Below are positions 25,085 through 32,726 of a DNA stretch of 64,000 nt, one piece after another; the first letter of the stretch is position 1, and every line of letters begins with the position of its first letter. The stretch lies in assembly GCF_001514265.1 (NCBI RefSeq), contig NZ_KQ948993.1:264787-328786 (forward strand), in the 5' to 3' direction. Origin of the DNA: Streptomyces resistomycificus (GTDB lineage Bacteria > Actinomycetota > Actinomycetes > Streptomycetales > Streptomycetaceae). Below the pieces are notes generated by a model. The model ran no database searches. It was not told the origin of the DNA and saw only the letters and a list, made by a program, of their open reading frames with translations. Made by a program: the position numbers and the translations under genes.

Positions 25085-27220
25085 TCACCCGGTCGCGTCC
25101 ACCAGCGCCAGCTCGTGCAGCCTCTCCGGCGGGCCCGGGCGGGCGTAGTACCAGCCCTGCGCGGTGTCGCAGCCCAGTATCCGCAGCTGCTCGGCCTGGG
25201 CGCCGGTCTCCACGCCCTCGACCGTCACCGCGAGGTTCAGGCTGTGGGCGAGCGCGACGATCCCCTCGACGATCTTGAGGTCGACGGGGTCGGCCGGGAA
25301 CTGCTGCATGCTCTGGGTGAAGGAGCGGTCGAGCTTGAGGATGCTCACCGGGAGGCGGCGGAGGTTGGCGAGGTTCGAGTAGCCGGTGCCGAAGTCGTCC
25401 AGGGCGATGTCGACGCCCATCTCGGCGAGCCGCCGCAGCGGCTTCAGCAGGTCGTCGTCGGCTCCGATCAGCGCCGACTCGGTGACCTCCAGGCAGAGCG
25501 CGTCGGGCTCGACGCCCATCCGCTCCAGGATGTCCACGGTGTCCTGCACCAGGCCGGGGTGGGTGAGCTGGCAGGGCGAGAGGTTGACGTTGATGCGGAG
25601 CGGTCCGGCCTGGTCGTAGCGCTCCCGCCAGTCCCGGGCCTGGCGCACCGACTGTTCCAGGACCCAGCGGCCCAGCGGAACGATGAGGCCGGTGTGCTCG
25701 GCCAGCGGGATGAACCGGTCGGGTCCCAGGACACCGTGCTGCGGATGCAGCCAGCGCACCAGCGCCTCCGCACCGCGCACGCTGCCGTCGCCGAGGTGGA
25801 CCAGCGGCTGGTACTCGATGAAGAACTCGCCCCGGTCCAGGGCGGTCGGCAGCGCCGTGGTCAGCCCGTGCCGGGTGATCGCGCGGGCGTCGGCCTCCGG
25901 GTCGGCCAGCTCGAAGCGGTTGCCGCCGGCCGACTTGGCCCGGTACATGGTGATGTCGGCGCTGCGCAGCACCTCCGCCGGGCTGCGCTCCCCTGCCGGT
26001 CCCTCGACGATGCCGATGCTGCCGCGCACGGTCAGCTCACGGCCGTCGACGCTGATGGGGGCGACCATCGCGTTCATGATGCGGGCGGCGAGGTCGTCGA
26101 CCTCGCGCTCGGTGTCGGGTCCGGTGGTCAGCGCCACGAACTCGTCGCCGCCGAGCCGGGCGACCATCTCGCCGGGGGCGGTCGCGCAGGACTGCAGCCG
26201 GTCGGCGACCTCGACGAGCAGCCGGTCGCCGGCCGCGTGCCCGAGGCTGTCGTTGACGGTCTTGAAACCGTCGAGGTCGAGGTAGCACAGCCCGAAGCGC
26301 TGGCCGGCCCCGGCGCCCAGCGCCTTCTCCAGGCGTTCGAAGAAGAAGGTGCGGTTGGGCAGGCCGGTGAGCGCGTCGTGGGTGGCCTCGTAGCGCAGCC
26401 GCAGGTTGAGCAGGCGGCGCTCGGTGGTGTCCTCCATGAGGGCCAGCTGGTACTGCGGGTTGCCGTCGGCGTCCCGCAGCAGGGAGACCGTCAGGTTGGT
26501 CCACAGGACCGTTCCGTCGGGGCGGTAGAACGCCTTCTCGACGTGGTAGTGCTCGCGTTCGCCGCGGACGAGCTCGTCGTAGAGCTTCCAGACCTGGGGC
26601 GCGTCGTCGGGGTGGGTCCACTCCGGGACCCGGCGCCCGCGCATGGCCGTGTCGGTGAGCCCGAACATCCGCAGCAGCGCGCCGTTGACCTGAAGGATGT
26701 TGCCCTCCAGGTCGGCCATGCCGATGCCTATGGCGGCCCCCTCGAAGACCGCGCGGAAGCGGGCCTCGCTCGCGTGCAGGGCCTGCGCGACGATGCCCTG
26801 CGCCTGCAACGCCGCCTGGGCGATGGCCTCCTGCTCCGCCAGCGTCCGCTCACGCAGCGCCTGCGCGAACCCGGCGGCCATGGCGTGCTGGATGCGCGCG
26901 GCACGCGCCCGCAGGTCGTCCTGGACGCCGTCCTGTCCGCAGTACAGCACCAGGTAGGCGTCGACGCAGTCCAGGGTGCAGGTCAGCGCGTCCGGGTCGG
27001 TACAGTGCGCGGCCACCAGAGCCGCGCCCACCGCCTTCGCCTCGTCCGCGTCGAAGATCCTCGCCCTCAACGCCTGACTCAACCGCCTCGCGAGCGGCAG
27101 CAGTTGTTCCTCGAACTCCGGCCGGGTCGCGGACGTCGAGGTCACCGGGAACACCGCCCGGCTCCAGATCGTCGCGAACCGCCGCAGTCTGTCCTCGGTC
27201 CCGTCCGGTTCCGCGCTCAC
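25085..27220 (-). CDS. rmdA: PAS-GGDEF-EAL cyclic di-GMP turnover protein, RmdA-like
   Basis: 711 residues, cytoplasmic. An Ala-rich helical N-terminus (1-150) leads into a PAS/PAC unit (151-265, FRAVFEGAAIGIGMADLEGN), a GGDEF domain with intact RLGGDEF (357-361) and a C-terminal EAL domain with EAL (485-487), DDFGTGYSNL and KLDRSF. Both catalytic signatures look active. The order and neighbourhood match RmdA of S. coelicolor, a c-di-GMP phosphodiesterase affecting colony development (recalled, not searched). GTG 27220 overlaps the stop of the upstream methyltransferase gene (GTGA). Confidence 0.85.
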   Translation of the reverse strand: MSAEPDGTEDRLRRFATIWSRAVFPVTSTSATRPEFEEQLLPLARRLSQALRARIFDADEAKAVGAALVAAHCTDPDALTCTLDCVDAYLVLYCGQDGVQDDLRARAARIQHAMAAGFAQALRERTLAEQEAIAQAALQAQGIVAQALHASEARFRAVFEGAAIGIGMADLEGNILQVNGALLRMFGLTDTAMRGRRVPEWTHPDDAPQVWKLYDELVRGEREHYHVEKAFYRPDGTVLWTNLTVSLLRDADGNPQYQLALMEDTTERRLLNLRLRYEATHDALTGLPNRTFFFERLEKALGAGAGQRFGLCYLDLDGFKTVNDSLGHAAGDRLLVEVADRLQSCATAPGEMVARLGGDEFVALTTGPDTEREVDDLAARIMNAMVAPISVDGRELTVRGSIGIVEGPAGERSPAEVLRSADITMYRAKSAGGNRFELADPEADARAITRHGLTTALPTALDRGEFFIEYQPLVHLGDGSVRGAEALVRWLHPQHGVLGPDRFIPLAEHTGLIVPLGRWVLEQSVRQARDWRERYDQAGPLRINVNLSPCQLTHPGLVQDTVDILERMGVEPDALCLEVTESALIGADDDLLKPLRRLAEMGVDIALDDFGTGYSNLANLRRLPVSILKLDRSFTQSMQQFPADPVDLKIVEGIVALAHSLNLAVTVEGVETGAQAEQLRILGCDTAQGWYYARPGPPERLHELALVDATG

Positions 27221-28029
27221 GCCGTGCGTCCCACGCCGGCGAAACCGGAGAACGCGTAAGGATCCTCGTCCTCCGGTGCGGTGTCCGGCCGCCAGTGCGG
27301 CGGCGGCACCAGTCCGGGTTCCACCATGTCGTACCCCTCGAAGAACCGCGCGATCTCCTCGCGCGAACGCATGGTCAGCGGGTTGCGGATGTCCTTGTAT
27401 ACGTCCACCGCGCCCTCCGCCCGCTCGGGCGGCAACGGGATTCCCTCGTACGAGGCATGCGTCAGCAGCAGCAGGCTGCCGGGCGCGAACGCCTCGCGCA
27501 GTTCGGCCACCGCTCCGTACGGGTCGTCCGCGTCTTCCACGAAGTGCAGTATGGCAACGAGAAGCAGCGCCACTGGCCGGTTCGGGTCGATCAGCCGCTG
27601 TACTTCGGGGCTCGCCAGGATCTCCTGGGGCTTGCGGAGGTCGGCCGCGACCACGCCCGTGCCCTCGGTCCCGGCGAGCACCGCCTCGCTGTGCGCCACC
27701 GCCACCGGGTCGTGGTCGACGTACACCACGCGGGCGTCGGGCCGGGCCGCCTGGGCGACCTCGTGGACGTTCTTGGTGGTCGGGATGCCGGAGCCGATGT
27801 CCAGGAACTGCGTGACGCCCTCGTCGACCGCGAAACGCACCGCGCGGCGCATGAACGCCCTGTTCGCCTGCATGACCTTGGGAAGTCCCGGCATGAACTC
27901 CATGGCCCTGCGTCCCGCTTCCCGGTCGACCTCGAAGTTGTGCGAACCGCCCAGGTAGTAGTCGTAGATACGCGAAACGCTCGGCACCGAGATGTCGATG
28001 CTTCGTGGGGCCCAGGCGGGACGCTCCAT
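27217..28029 (-). CDS. SAM-dependent methyltransferase, DUF574 family
   Basis: 270 residues. SRIYDYYLGGSHNFEVDREA is the DUF574 hallmark, followed by FLDIGSGIPT (SAM-binding motif I), YVDHDPVAVAH (motif II) and ALLLVAILHFVEDADDPYGA. This family is greatly expanded in Streptomyces; substrates are unknown. Start ATG 28029 has GGAGAG at 28034-28039. The stop overlaps the start of the GGDEF-EAL gene as GTGA, so the two proteins are made together, a hint of a shared process. Confidence 0.87.
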   Translation of the reverse strand: MERPAWAPRSIDISVPSVSRIYDYYLGGSHNFEVDREAGRRAMEFMPGLPKVMQANRAFMRRAVRFAVDEGVTQFLDIGSGIPTTKNVHEVAQAARPDARVVYVDHDPVAVAHSEAVLAGTEGTGVVAADLRKPQEILASPEVQRLIDPNRPVALLLVAILHFVEDADDPYGAVAELREAFAPGSLLLLTHASYEGIPLPPERAEGAVDVYKDIRNPLTMRSREEIARFFEGYDMVEPGLVPPPHWRPDTAPEDEDPYAFSGFAGVGRTA

Positions 28030-28040
28030 CTATCTCTCCA

Positions 28041-28065
28041 AGGCGTAGGCGACAGGCGTAGGCGA
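28041..28065. repeat. 12-bp direct repeat in the methyltransferase leader
   Basis: AGGCGTAGGCGA occurs at 28041-28052 and again at 28054-28065, one base apart, immediately upstream of the ribosome site of the minus-strand methyltransferase. Could be an operator or a slippage product. Confidence 0.7.
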
Positions 28066-28275
28066 TCCGGTGTTCGAGCAGAGGCTACTGATCGCCCGCC
28101 AATGGAGCGAGCAGAAACGGAAATTGACCGTCCGTTCCCGGTCACTGCCTGCGGCACGTGCCGCATTGATGCCCCGCCGCTTCCACCACGAAAAGTACCG
28201 GCGACACTCCGCAGCGTTTCGGCCAGAAGGCGAACCAAGCCACGAATCGTAGGGAGTTGGGGTGAACGACGACAG

Positions 28276-28318
28276 ACCGGTCCGCCCCCTCCGTGCGGCG
28301 CGGAGGGGGCGGACCGGT
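28276..28318 (-). terminator. strong intrinsic terminator after the COG4315 lipoprotein gene
   Basis: ACCGGTCCGCCCCCTCCG (28276-28293) pairs perfectly with its complement at 28301-28318 around a 7-base loop, an 18-bp stem. It lies 18 bp past the lipoprotein stop. Confidence 0.85.
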
Positions 28319-28335
28319 TGATCGGGCACTCCTGA

Positions 28336-29295
28336 CTAGTCCTGCTCAGGCGCTCCGACCGGCTTGCCGTCGGGGGCCACGGCGTACCACGTGCCGCCGA
28401 CTCCCTGACCGTTGGTGTCGCCGGCTTCCTTGTCACCGGCGAACGTGTAGATGGGCGAGCAGTTGACCGTCATCTGCTTGACGCCGTCGGACCGGGTGAA
28501 GCTCATCAGGCCCTTCTTCTGCACGTCCTTGGTGTCGTTGGTCGCGACGGGCGCGACGGCCGGCCACTTCTCCAGGCAGGCACCGTTGCAGTTGGAGACC
28601 GGCTTGGGCCACGCCTCGTCCTTCATGAAGCGGTAGACCGTCATGCCGTTCTTGTCGACGACGATCTCGCCGAGGGTCGGGTCCTTGCGGGTGGACAGCC
28701 CGGGAAGGTCGCTGAGCTTCGCCTTCTTGCCGCTGGGGGCCAGCGCGTACCACTTGCCGCCGACACCCTGACCGGTCACGTCGCCGGCCTTGGTGTCCTT
28801 CGCGTAGCGGTACGCCGGCCAGCCGCCGATCGTCAGCTGCTTGCTGCCGTCGGCGCGGGTGACCTCGCCGAGCAGTGCCTCGTCGACACCGGCGCCGGCC
28901 TCGGCGTCGTCCGCGGGGACCGGCGGCCAGGCGGTGGCGCAGTCGCCGTCACAGTTGGTCTTCGGCGGTTCGGCCGTGTCCTGGTCGAACCGGTAGAGGG
29001 TCAGGCCCGCGCTGTCGGTCAGGACATTGCCGAGTTCCGCGTTCGTGGAGACGTTCAGCTCGCCCGCGGTCCCGTTCTGGGGCGCGGCGCTCGGACTGGC
29101 CTCCGCGCCTGCTCCGGCGCCAGTGCCGGTACCGATGCCGGTGCCACCGACGCCGTAGTCGCCCGCAGCGGCCGTCGCGCCGACGTTCTGGCTGCCTGTC
29201 GACGGTGTGCCGCCTTCCTGGCCACACGCCGTCGTCAGCGCCAGCACCGCCGCAGCGCTCGCCACGAGTGAGGCGCTCCGCCAGGAGGTCTTCAT
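28336..29295 (-). CDS. secreted lipoprotein with COG4315 tandem repeats (SCO0930-like)
   Basis: 319 residues. A signal peptide ends in a lipobox-like LALTTAC with Cys24; a Gly/Thr/Ala linker (to about 75) follows. Two ~110-residue repeats each contain G-x-TLYRF or G-MTVYRF, a CxGxC (NCDGDCATAWPP and NCNGACLEKWP), and a GG-WYALAP/GTWYAVAP end: the COG4315 secreted repeat. It is tethered outside the membrane. A similar S. coelicolor lipoprotein has been linked to differentiation (recalled). ATG 29295 is used; the longer open frame upstream lacks a signal peptide. It diverges from the proline-rich gene. Confidence 0.85.
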   Translation of the reverse strand: MKTSWRSASLVASAAAVLALTTACGQEGGTPSTGSQNVGATAAAGDYGVGGTGIGTGTGAGAGAEASPSAAPQNGTAGELNVSTNAELGNVLTDSAGLTLYRFDQDTAEPPKTNCDGDCATAWPPVPADDAEAGAGVDEALLGEVTRADGSKQLTIGGWPAYRYAKDTKAGDVTGQGVGGKWYALAPSGKKAKLSDLPGLSTRKDPTLGEIVVDKNGMTVYRFMKDEAWPKPVSNCNGACLEKWPAVAPVATNDTKDVQKKGLMSFTRSDGVKQMTVNCSPIYTFAGDKEAGDTNGQGVGGTWYAVAPDGKPVGAPEQD

Positions 29296-29483
29296 CGTCA
29301 ACTCCTCATAATTTCCAAGGTGTTGCAACGCCCTGCTGCGCCGCCGCACGACCATGGATACGCAGGGGAGCAGCGGTTGTGTTCAACCGCCTCGCATTTT
29401 TCTTTCCGAAACCCGTGTCGCCGCCGTTCCCTCTTTCGGACCAATCCCCCCGTGCCCGAGCGCGCGGCGGCGCGTTAAGCCTC

Positions 29484-30104
29484 ATGATCTCGGTCGTGCA
29501 TCGACCCGAACCGACCCAATCCGCCCCGGCCATACGGGTGTTTGCCCTGGTGACACTGACCTGGATGCTCGTGGGCGCTCCGGCCGGCGTGGCCGAGGCC
29601 GACGCCTGCGCCTACGCCTCGACGGGGCCGGACGGCACCCAGGCGGTCGCGGTCGCCGGCAGCCTCACCTGGCCGACTCCCCCGCCGTGCTCGCCACCTC
29701 CGCCCCCGCCCCCGCCCCCGCCGTGCCCGACACCCACCCCGACACCCACCCCGACCACCCCGCCGCCCTCTTCTCCACAACCCACCCCGACGCCGACCCC
29801 GACGAAGCCGCGGCCCACCCCGACACCCGAGCCGACACCGCCGCCACAAACACGACCGCAGCCGGCGCCACCCCGCCCGCGACCGACCCCGCCGTCCTCG
29901 GCTCCCACCCCCACACCGACCCGCACCCCGACGAAGTCCGCCGAGCCGACCCCGCGCCCCTCCGCCTCTGCGGTGACCTATCCGCGCTACCAGGCCACCA
30001 CCACCCGCCCACGACCGTCGAACGGCACCACGTCGCCGGTCACCTACGTCCTGCTCATCACCGCGCCCGCGGTGGCCGCCGTCGCCGCTCTGCGGCCCCG
30101 CTAG
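29484..30104 (+). CDS. secreted proline/threonine-rich protein with C-terminal membrane segment
   Basis: 206 residues. A hydrophobic N-terminal signal (VFALVTLTWMLVGAPAGVAE, cut near EADA) precedes about 100 residues of Pro/Thr-rich sequence including a run of ten prolines and many PTPTP units. The C-terminus is a single hydrophobic helix ending LRPR (YVLLITAPAVAAVAAL). It looks like a cell-wall-spanning stalk anchored at its C-terminus, but no LPxTG-type sorting motif is present. The ATG at 29484 is the last one before the signal. It precedes the DUF4239 gene by 21 bp. Confidence 0.75.
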   Translation: MISVVHRPEPTQSAPAIRVFALVTLTWMLVGAPAGVAEADACAYASTGPDGTQAVAVAGSLTWPTPPPCSPPPPPPPPPPCPTPTPTPTPTTPPPSSPQPTPTPTPTKPRPTPTPEPTPPPQTRPQPAPPRPRPTPPSSAPTPTPTRTPTKSAEPTPRPSASAVTYPRYQATTTRPRPSNGTTSPVTYVLLITAPAVAAVAALRPR

Positions 30105-30125
30105 TGCCGACCCTGGAGGCATCCC

Positions 30126-30890
30126 TTGCCGGAATGGCTTGTTCTCACCCTCGCGATGCTGGCCGCCTGTGTCGTGGTGGTCCTCATCACCCTCGTCAGG
30201 CACCGCACGGCACCCCTGGACGAGGACCCCAGCGAGACACCGGACGTCATCGAGTACATGACGATGTGGATCGGTGTGGTGTACGCCATCGTCCTGGGTC
30301 TGGCCATCGCCGGCGTCTGGGAGGCGCGCAGCGCGGCACAGGACCACGTCCAGGCGGAAGCACAGGCGCTGCACGAGATCTCGGAGCGTGTCCGGGTCTA
30401 TCCGGCCGATGTCCGTGACCGCATTCGGGGCGATGTCAACGCTTATGTCGGACACGTCGTCAACACCGAGTGGAAGGCGATGGCCGACACGGGCCAGGTG
30501 ACCGACCGGGGCGCCGAACTGCTGGGGCAGGTCCGCGTCGACGTCACCGACTACGAGCCGAAGACCGACTTCGAGGCCCAGGCCTACCAGCCGGTCCTCG
30601 ACCAGATGGCCGCCGCGGACCAGGCACGCAACGCCCGCGCGGACTCGGCCGCGCCCACCATGCCGGGCGTGGTGTGGTTCGGGCTGATCGGCGGCGGGGT
30701 CGTCACCATCGGGATGATCTTCGCGCTGCAGATCCGGCGCACCCCGCGCGAGCTGATCCTCGCCGGGCTGTTCTCCGCCCTGATCGCCTTCCTGCTCTTC
30801 CTGATCTGGGACTTCGACGCGCCCTACAGCCGCGGCGTGACGGCGTCGGCCGACCCGTTCCTGAGCCTTTTCCCGGACATCAAGGGCTGA
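30126..30890 (+). CDS. DUF4239 (bestrophin-like) membrane protein
   Basis: 254 residues. TM1 is LVLTLAMLAACVVVVLITLV, TM2 lies in EYMTMWIGVVYAIVLGLAIA, and two further helices are near residues 178-195 and 205-225. A soluble helical region rich in charged residues (ARSAAQDHVQAEAQALHEIS) sits between TM2 and TM3. This is the DUF4239 pattern, of unknown function and sometimes compared with bestrophin channels. The start is TTG 30126 with GGAGG at 30114-30118. Likely cotranscribed with the proline-rich gene. A hairpin at 30954-30981 ends the unit. Confidence 0.82.
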   Translation: MPEWLVLTLAMLAACVVVVLITLVRHRTAPLDEDPSETPDVIEYMTMWIGVVYAIVLGLAIAGVWEARSAAQDHVQAEAQALHEISERVRVYPADVRDRIRGDVNAYVGHVVNTEWKAMADTGQVTDRGAELLGQVRVDVTDYEPKTDFEAQAYQPVLDQMAAADQARNARADSAAPTMPGVVWFGLIGGGVVTIGMIFALQIRRTPRELILAGLFSALIAFLLFLIWDFDAPYSRGVTASADPFLSLFPDIKG

Positions 30891-30953
30891 CGGCGGCCCA
30901 AGCGGCTCATCCGGACGGCCGCGGAAAGGCCCCCCGCCACAAGGTCGGCCGGA

Positions 30954-30981
30954 GGGACGCCCGCCACACCGCGGGCGTCCC
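30954..30981 (+). terminator. intrinsic terminator after the DUF4239 gene
   Basis: GGGACGCCCGC (30954-30964) pairs perfectly with GCGGGCGTCCC (30971-30981) over a six-base loop, 64 bp after the stop codon. Confidence 0.8.
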
Positions 30982-31062
30982 CCGGTCGCCGGAACACGAT
31001 TCCCCGAGCGGCCCACACGCTTGCCCCATTCGCGCGACTGCGATCGCGCAGACGCACGCAGG

Positions 31063-31152
31063 TTGATCGGCCTGGGGGCCGCGCTCATCGCGGGGTCGCT
31101 CGGGGCGGCGTACCACTTCTCCCGGCGTCGTAGCGGCGAGGACGGCGCCTGA
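31063..31152 (+). pseudogene. possible membrane-anchor tail remnant
   Basis: The frame reads LIGLGAALIAGSLGAAYHFS followed by RRRSGEDGA and a TGA: a single hydrophobic helix with a basic stop-transfer tail, like the end of a surface protein. The upstream part of the frame does not look protein-like and there is no good start. The stop codon is in the loop of a perfect 12-bp hairpin. Either a remnant of a larger gene or chance. Confidence 0.3.
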
Positions 31153-31164
31153 CCTCGCCGCTAC
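31130..31164. terminator. perfect 12-bp hairpin, bidirectional terminator candidate
   Basis: GTAGCGGCGAGG (31130-31141) pairs with CCTCGCCGCTAC (31153-31164) around an 11-base loop that holds a TGA stop of the small plus-strand frame. It also lies 27 bp past the stop of the minus-strand secreted protein. Confidence 0.7.
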
Positions 31165-31191
31165 GGACCGGCCTTCCGAAGGGGACGGAGG

Positions 31192-31689
31192 TCAGATCCG
31201 CCGCTCGGCGCGGCGGCGCATCCAGAACACTCCGCCGCCCACGACGGCTGCGGCGACCAGCCCGCCGCCGATGGCCATGTCGGTCGGCGTGGCCCCGCTG
31301 GAGCTGCTGCCGCCGAGACCGCCCTGGACACCGCCGATGACGGTGAACGCCGCCGGGTTCGTCAGGGTACGGCCGTTGCAGTTGACCGTGATGCTGTGCG
31401 AACCGGGGCGGGCGTTGTGGTTGACCGTCGCGGTGCCTCTCGACGTCTGGTTGGCGCCGCTGATCGGTGTCAGCGCCGTGCTGCGGAACGCGTCGGAGGT
31501 CATGGTGCCTCCGGAGGGGCAGCCGTCGACGGTGACGGTCAGCTGCCCGCCGCGGGCGATGACACTGGGCAGGGCGACGATGTTGCTCGGGCTGGTGGGC
31601 ATGCCGTCGCGGGCGACGGCCGCGGGTGCGGCGATCCCGAGGGCGGCGACGGCGGCGCCTGCGGCCGCAAGGGCACGAGTAGTACGCAT
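31192..31689 (-). CDS. secreted protein with C-terminal membrane anchor, adjacent to sortase
   Basis: 165 residues. Signal peptide RALAAAGAAVAALGIAAPAA is cut before RDGMPTSP; one Ig-like beta domain follows (GGQLTVTVDGCPSGGTM, SHSITVNCNGRTLTNPAAF) with two cysteines likely bridged. A Gly/Ser linker (GGLGGSSSSGATPTD) leads to a hydrophobic helix and the basic tail WMRRRAERRI. Topology is that of a sortase substrate, but no LPxTG or LAxTG is seen. GGAGGATCAC precedes ATG 31689. It is divergent from a class F sortase gene 332 bp away. Function unknown. Confidence 0.75.
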   Translation of the reverse strand: MRTTRALAAAGAAVAALGIAAPAAVARDGMPTSPSNIVALPSVIARGGQLTVTVDGCPSGGTMTSDAFRSTALTPISGANQTSRGTATVNHNARPGSHSITVNCNGRTLTNPAAFTVIGGVQGGLGGSSSSGATPTDMAIGGGLVAAAVVGGGVFWMRRRAERRI

Positions 31690-32021
31690 GTGATCCTCCG
31701 CGGGAGACACCCCGGGACCCGTCCCCGGTCGATCGGCGAGAAAGCGCCTCCCAGAAAGACCCTCAGACGCGTTGCGCGCGCCCGCATTTCGGCGATGGTC
31801 CGTCCTGGTGAGGCGACACGCCGAACGAAAACCCGACAGTCCGATATCACCGCAGGTCACGGACCGTCAGAAAATTCCTGGGGGCTGCAACTCGGATGGC
31901 GCACCACGGGTGGCGCGGGCCACCCGTTCGCGTCCGTGCCGTCGCCGGATTCCCTGCCGGCACTTAGCGTTCTCGTATGCGCGAATGACGGGGCGACGGC
32001 CTCGTCGAGAGGGGAAGTCGA
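31690..32021. other. 332-bp divergent intergenic region with hairpin
   Basis: Separates the secreted protein from the sortase gene and must hold both promoters. ACGGGTGGC (31906-31914) and GCCACCCGT (31919-31927) form a 9-bp hairpin with a four-base loop, about 95 bp before the sortase start. No gene is visible in it. Confidence 0.5.
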
Positions 32022-32693
32022 ATGTCTGCGTCCGAACTGGCCGAACTGGCCGAAGAGGAGGAGCGGCGGAAGAAGCGCGCTCCTTGGGGCGTAATAGCGC
32101 TTGTTCTGCTGACCGGCCTCGCGCTCATTCGCAACGGCTCGGGGGAATTCGACATCGGGCCCCCGCAGCCCGCGTCGGCGGCCGCGGCCGGTACCCGCCT
32201 GTCCGACGGCACCTTCGGCAAGGCGCCCCCGCCGCTGGCGTACTCCCTTCCCGACCGGGTGAGGCTCTCGACGATCCAGGTCGACGCGCCGGTCATCCCG
32301 GTGGGCCTGGACGCGGACGGCTGGGTCGGCGCGCCCCCGCCGGAGGACCCGAACCTGGCCGGCTGGTTCACCGGATCGGTGACCCCCGGCGAGAAGGGCA
32401 CCGCCGTCGTCGTCGGGCACGTCGACAACAATCAGGGCCCCGCCGTGTTCTACGGACTCGGGGCCCTCAAGAAGGGAAGTCTCGCCGAGATCGTCCGCAA
32501 GGACGGAAAGACGGCGGTCTTCGAGGTCTACGGCATCGAGGTCTTCGAGAAGAACAACTTTCCCGGCGACCGCGTCTACGCCTCCAAGGGCAGTCCCGAA
32601 TTGCGCGTCATCACCTGCGGGGGCGGATTCTCCCAGCAGAACGGCTACGACGGGAACGTCGTCGCTTTCGCCCGCCTGGTCGAGGTCCGCTGA
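32022..32693 (+). CDS. class F sortase
   Basis: 223 residues. A short cytoplasmic Glu/Arg-rich N-terminus is followed by one membrane helix (WGVIALVLLTGLALI, 22-36) and an extracytoplasmic sortase barrel. Catalytic residues visible are His133 (VVVGHVDNN), Cys199 (RVITCGGGF) and Arg218 (AFARLVEVR). Sortases cut a C-terminal sorting signal and attach the protein to the wall; class F enzymes of actinobacteria are poorly characterised. GAGGGGAAG precedes ATG 32022. The divergent secreted protein is a plausible but unproven substrate. Confidence 0.88.
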   Translation: MSASELAELAEEEERRKKRAPWGVIALVLLTGLALIRNGSGEFDIGPPQPASAAAAGTRLSDGTFGKAPPPLAYSLPDRVRLSTIQVDAPVIPVGLDADGWVGAPPPEDPNLAGWFTGSVTPGEKGTAVVVGHVDNNQGPAVFYGLGALKKGSLAEIVRKDGKTAVFEVYGIEVFEKNNFPGDRVYASKGSPELRVITCGGGFSQQNGYDGNVVAFARLVEVR

Positions 32694-32726
32694 GCGTTCC
32701 CGGTCCCGGCGGGCGGTGCGATCCGC

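Larger units (their letters stand above)
28030..28335. other. 306-bp gap between methyltransferase and lipoprotein genes
   Basis: It holds the leader of the minus-strand methyltransferase with its 12-bp direct repeat at one end and the terminator of the lipoprotein gene at the other. The middle (28070-28260) has no gene-like reading frame that I recognise. Confidence 0.5.
30891..31191. other. 301-bp gap with two hairpins and a possible C-terminal remnant
   Basis: Contains the terminator of the DUF4239 gene (30954-30981), a 30-codon plus-strand frame ending at 31152 that looks like a membrane-anchor tail, and a second perfect hairpin at 31130-31164. No complete gene is visible. Confidence 0.5.

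Noticed and set aside
25049..27259. Very long plus-strand frame across the GGDEF-EAL gene
   Set aside because: Antisense shadow; no domain text, while the minus strand shows PAS, GGDEF and EAL.
29354..30418. Alternative frame over the proline-rich gene
   Set aside because: Overlaps two well-supported genes in another frame; no start signal or motif.
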